Part shown: positions 59,726 through 64,000 of the stretch, in pieces | How positions within the stretch are numbered: position 1 is the stretch's first letter | Layout of the letters: every line of letters starts with the position of its first letter | Source: Silene latifolia | Taxonomy: Eukaryota; Streptophyta; Magnoliopsida; Caryophyllales; Caryophyllaceae | DNA length: 64,000 nucleotides | NCBI RefSeq assembly: GCF_048544455.1 | Contig: NC_133532.1 | Span: 19,904,948-19,968,947, forward strand | Direction: 5' to 3' | Notes under the pieces: model-generated | Told to the model about the DNA's origin: nothing | Database searches by the model: none | The model's input: only the letters and a program-made list of their open reading frames with translations | Translations under genes and position numbers: made by a program

Positions 59726-60983
59726 TGTAATACCCGCCTTTTTTAAGACCCTTTGACCAGCGTTGACTGACCTTGGGAGCGGGAATAGCCTTAGAAGTGA
59801 GTGCCAAAATCATCTTGGGTTGCGTGTTAAGAGTGGTACTCGACAGAGTAGAGGCTACTCGATCGAGTAGCTAGGTTACTCGATCGAGTAGGGGGCCACT
59901 CGATCGAGTACCGAGTTTTCAGTGAGGGTTTTATATCGCGTTTTGTTAAATCCGCATATCACTTCCGCCACTTTCCTCCTATCCTTCAGTCGCCTCTTTC
60001 CCTTCCCTTCACCTCAAAACCTCCATGGAAGCCTTTTGAAGATCCTTGTGCCTTAGGAGAGCATCACTTGAGTCGGGTAGCGGTCTTTTGCTGAGTTTTC
60101 TCCCTATAGGTATGTCATAATCATCATCCGTGTCCTTGTTCTTTACAGTTAGGGTTTGCTTGTTAGTAATAGATAATTGTATTGTGGTTATAGGCTTTGC
60201 TTGGTATTTGGAGATGTTGTTTGTCGACATGGATTGGTTGCGGTTGCTTGAAGGTAGGTTCGCTACTCGGTTTCGTAGATGGTCTAGTATGTCGGTCGTT
60301 GTGGGCGATTGTGGTTGTTTAGTATCGTAGTTGTATTATGACGATTTGTGATTGTGATTGTGGTTGTTTGTCTACGGTTCTCGAGGCGTGTCCTCGGCTG
60401 AGTGGGGTCACTTGCGGGAGTGGCTTCACGCCCTAGTTTCGCCCTTCGTGGAACCCGCCACGGAAGGGGATGTGCACATTAATGGACAGGGTTATCGCTC
60501 ATTATGAGGAGCGGGGATTTGGTGGGTACGGCTGCGGTCCCCCAGCGGGCGGCTGGTCCGGTGGACGATCGATGTGACGGGTTGGTTGGATTATCGTGAT
60601 TGTGTATGAGGATGACGGCGTGTATTGTGTTGTTAATTATAGTTGCGATTGTTGTGCCTTATCTCAGTACTGACCTTGTGTGGTTGTTTGTTTGTTATGT
60701 GTCTGCCGTGATCCCTTATGGTGAGCAGTCGGTCTTAGCAGGTGCTGATGTTGTTGATAGCTGGAGTCTGGGCAGGGATGAGTCTTCACGCGATTTGATA
60801 GCAGTAGCGAGTAGTCTTTGAGTTGTCCTTTTATATCGTTTGTTGTTTAAATCACTTGTAATATAACATAATAGTTCTCTTATCGACATTTAATTATTAC
60901 TATCCTCGGGCAACCGAGATGGTAACGCCCTTATATGCTAAGGAAGGCCTAGTTAAGGCTCCTCTGAATATGGGGGTGTTACA
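59726..60983 (+). repeat. 5' LTR with palindrome cluster and TATA box
   Basis: 1258 bp, TGTAATACCC to GGTGTTACA, typical TG/CA ends. It carries palindromes CTACTCGATCGAGTAG (59855-59870), TACTCGATCGAGTA (59877-59890) and ACTCGATCGAGT (59898-59909). A TATA-like ttttatat (59929-59936) follows about 20 bp after the last. Confidence 0.88.
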
Positions 60984-63233
60984 AAGTGGTATCAGAGCGA
61001 CGATTTTGGAACCTGTAACAAATAAAAATAATGAACATAGTGAGTCTAATAAAATGAGCCTGGTGTGTGTGTAATGGGAGCCCCAGCTGATGCTAGGTTT
61101 TGGGTGAGTAGGCGCCCTCATTTAAAAATCTTGGCCCCATGATGCTTAAGCCAGTCACAGGGTACGGGAATGTGGAGTCCGTGTGTATATGTGTGACGTG
61201 TATGCTAACTGTGTCGGAGCTACCTGTAGTTGAGCCTTAGTTAGCGTTAATAAGGATGTAGTAGCTGTATTTGGGCCGTGTTTAGTGAAGAGTTAGCATG
61301 ATTAGTGAGCTTGTATGATGATTTTGAGATACGTGACAAAATTCTATTCGATAAAAATGCTTGGGAATGTGAATGGGTGTGTTATAATAGAACGATGAAC
61401 ATGTTGGCGTTGCTGTAAGCTGATGGTGACGGTAGTCATGTACGAGTCTATGAACCCTGCCGTGAGTACGATGATGATGGTTGTAGAATTGTTGTGTTAT
61501 AATTTGAATCATAGCATGTGGTAATGTATATATGCTTTGTTAGTAGTTGAAACGTTTCCGCTGCGTGACAATCGATTTGTGTAAGATGAATTGCTTATAA
61601 TTGAATGTAGAACATGATAGAGTAATTGGTTATGAGGATATACAATTATATGTTATAAGAAAGAATGAGTTAATGTTGATTATATGTTTCATGTTATTGT
61701 GAACGCAAGTTGGTAGCGATATGTTAAGGCGAGTTTTAAGTGTAATATGTTGACGTAATTATGTAAACCGAGTTGGGTAAGTGTGTGGCGGGGTGTGACA
61801 TACACATTTTTTGTCGAGACGGTGCTTAAATGCTTGAGTAATAATAGTAATGCGGGAATGAGCGTAATAATTTGTGCCGAGTTCCGAACTTAGTTTGGAA
61901 TCGACACGCGGTGTTGTTTTGCAGGTATTTTCGATTTACTTTGTACTTCCGACCGAGTACTTAACTATACTTGACCAAGTGCGAGTGTTTACTAGACCGA
62001 GTAGACCTCACTCGATCTAGTTAGGAAGCTATGACGTCGGGATGTGGAAATATTTTCTGCAGATACTCGACGAAATGGCTCCTACTCGATTGAGTAGGGT
62101 GGTACTCGATCGAGTACCCTAGACACTCGATCGAGTAGGTTACTGTAGAGAGAATCCTACGGGTTTCTTAAAACCCTTCTCCTTTCTATTTCTTCTCATT
62201 CTTCCTCTATAATTCGAAAACCTAAGCCTATTTCCTCTCAAACCCTCAAAAATCTCTCATATCTAGTGTTGGTGGTGGTTAATTTGGGGTTATTTTCTCT
62301 GTATAATTTCGTTCCTTTACTTCACTACTTGATCAAGGTATGATTTCTACTCTATTTACATGTTTTTATGCCTTAAACTTGTGGAGGATGATTACATAAC
62401 TTGAAAATTTCGATTCATATGATCCATTTGTTGCCTTTAACTGCTGGAATATGATTCACATGTCTTCTTTCTTGATTGTTGATGATTAATTGTTGTAATA
62501 TGGATTAGAAACTTGCAATTTGGGGGTCGAAATTTCTAGGGTTTACAAAATTGAAATTGATTTTTGATTGATTCACATTGATTAGATGGTGGGATTGGGT
62601 ATTATACGTTGTTTATATCATGTTGAAGGATGGATTTTGATGATTTTCACCTTAGAAAGTTGCCTTAAAACTCCGTCTTAAAAGTGCCTCAAATGGAAAT
62701 TCGTGATTTATAATTGGAATTTGGTGTTGTGTATGACTGTCTAAGTGTAAGTTGAACTTCAATATGTTTGTAGTGATGATAATTGATGAAAAATATGCCA
62801 AAATTGTTACAGCTGTAAAGACCGTCTGAAAAATTTAAATGAGTTGTTGTTCATAATATTGAAGGGTGATAATGATATGTTCTAAGTTATTCTTTTCCAT
62901 GAACTAGTAAGAATGCCTCACATGTGATTAGAAGTGTGTTTGGAACAACCTTTAGAATCATGCTAGGATATTCGAATTTGTTGAGCATGTGTAATCACCA
63001 TGATAAATTTTTCACAACCGTGGCTTATGAGTAGTGGTAAACTGAGCTTGTATGTCAAATTTGGGAAACTGTTGGTGAATGTGTGTACATAGCTTAATAT
63101 TCAAGGTTAATAGCATGAATTATGTGCTTCACATGTCAAATTTGTGGGTGAAATTTGTATGCCTAGGTGAATGTGTAAAGTCCGAATTACGTGAAGTAAA
63201 TGTTTACATGTTTATACAAGTTTGTTTGAACAT
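60984..63233 (+). other. Long leader without genes; second palindrome cluster
   Basis: No trusted ORF. 62082-62136 holds CTACTCGATTGAGTAG, the 18-bp palindrome GGTACTCGATCGAGTACC (62101-62118) and ACTCGATCGAGT (62125-62136), followed by a pyrimidine-rich stretch. The layout copies that of the LTR at 59.85-60.0 kb. Confidence 0.6.
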
Positions 63234-64000
63234 ATGCCGAAACAGATGCCGAGACTGAACATAGGAACTCGTCAAAGTAAACGGGGGAGGGTAATCCGAG
63301 GCGAGGTTGGGGAAGGGAGTGGACCTATGGTACCCGCATTCGGAGTACCCTTCGTTGTTTTTGTTGATTTCAAACAACGAGAGCGTTTGTAGTTTTACAA
63401 AAACGTAAGATGAGACCAACGAGGTGTATAGATACTACATTGTTGGAGGAATTGGAGATAGAGACGGATGTCCGTCACATATTTGAGACCTTGGGCCTTA
63501 TGGGTTTGTATAGGCTGAGGAAACACTCTTATCCTTTTCTTACCTTGGAGTTTATGAGCTCCTTTATCTATGACCCCGCTGGCCAGACCGTTGAGTTTCG
63601 ATTGATGAACACTAGTTTCTTGCTTTCTATGGACCAATTTGCTTCCCACCTTGGGTTGGCCAAGCCTCCCAAGGACTCCATCACCGATATCCCTACTGAG
63701 TGCGGTGTATGTCGCCTAATGCCTTGTCTGACCGGGAAACCAGCTCCTACCTCGAGTAACATGCTGATTAATGACGTTCAGCATGTCACATTGAGGATCT
63801 TTCTTCGTTCTCTCTCGAACCTCCTTTATGATCGACCGGATATCAGTAAGCTGAACAACCATGAGGTGTTACTTCTGATGTCTTACTTAAACCCGGAGCG
63901 GACCAGGAAGTGGTCTTTAATGCTCCTTCGATGGTTTGTGCTGCCCTTGCCTTGATGGCCACTGCCTCTTCCCGATACTTGAGTTGTGGCGCCATCGCCA
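63234..64000 (+). pseudogene. Gypsy gag-like protein, N-terminal half, frameshifted
   Basis: It starts at the ATG at 63234 (MPKQMPRLNIGTRQSKRGR), a basic N-terminus, then PMVPAFGVPFVVFVDFKQRER. A frameshift at about 63380-63392 moves the frame to the one read from 63410 (MRPTRCIDTTLLEELEIETD, FRLMNTSFLLSMDQFASHLG). A second shift near 63905 leads to VFNAPSMVCAALALMATASS at the right edge. The pattern resembles Athila-type gag/ORF1 from memory, although the initiator-Met primer site would be unusual for that group. Not functional. Confidence 0.65.

Larger units (their letters stand above)
59726..64000 (+). mobile_element. Plus-strand LTR retrotransposon, 5' part (runs off the right edge)
   Basis: The 5' LTR 59726-60983 is followed after three bases by the primer-binding site TGGTATCAGAGCG (60987), complementary to initiator-Met tRNA. 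A long non-coding region (61000-63230) precedes gag-like frames. It interrupts the minus-strand element's gag. The length of the leader and a second palindrome cluster at 62082-62136 leave open whether 61.8-64 kb belongs to a different inserted element. Confidence 0.75.

Overview
This is nuclear DNA of a flowering plant, almost certainly a eudicot. Genes have many introns, and most of the window is transposable elements of typical plant kinds: Ty1/copia, large gag-only Ty3/gypsy-like LTR elements, a plant L1-type LINE with an RNase H tail, a tRNA-derived SINE, MULEs, Helitrons, and hAT and Stowaway MITEs. Caryophyllales is a guess only, from recollection of the palindromic LTR motif near the right end.

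Gene-bearing part (1-21.8 kb). At the left edge is the inner part of a minus-strand gene of unknown function (three exons, running off the window). Next come two tandem copies of a UGT87-type UDP-glycosyltransferase, both minus strand. Copy 2 (13171-14816) is intact, with two exons and 459 codons. Copy 1 (4606-6251) has lost its C-terminus through several small indels. The duplicated blocks were then hit by different elements: a MULE with a 9-bp target duplication in copy 1, a 5'-truncated LINE in copy 2, and a 3'-truncated copia element at the junction. A SINE with a 20-bp target duplication lies upstream of UGT copy 2. Then comes a complete minus-strand ASY1 gene (meiotic chromosome-axis HORMA protein): 22 coding exons, 603 codons, one GC-AG intron and a 13-nt microexon, all exon phases closing.

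Transposon part (22-64 kb). A Helitron (22.1-24.15 kb) is followed by a decayed MULE transposase, a diverged LTR-like block and a second Helitron-like segment with traces of RPA-like sequence. From 28790 to 52323 lies a pair of nested elements of one family, both on the minus strand. Element A has 3.2-kb LTRs and target duplication atttc. A second copy, element B (36052-47643, target duplication cacgc), sits inside A's gag. Both carry an LTR, a primer-binding site and a gag with a zinc knuckle, but no protease, reverse transcriptase or integrase that I can see, so they look like non-autonomous gag-only elements. From 53.8 kb to the end a minus-strand gypsy-like element (LTR, Gly-rich gag-like ORF, with hAT and Stowaway MITEs inside) is interrupted by a plus-strand LTR element that runs off the right end; its LTR and the following region each carry a cluster of ACTCGATCGAGT palindromes.

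Only three host genes are supported: the left-edge gene, UGT87 copy 2 and ASY1, plus the broken UGT copy. There is no sign that they act in one pathway.
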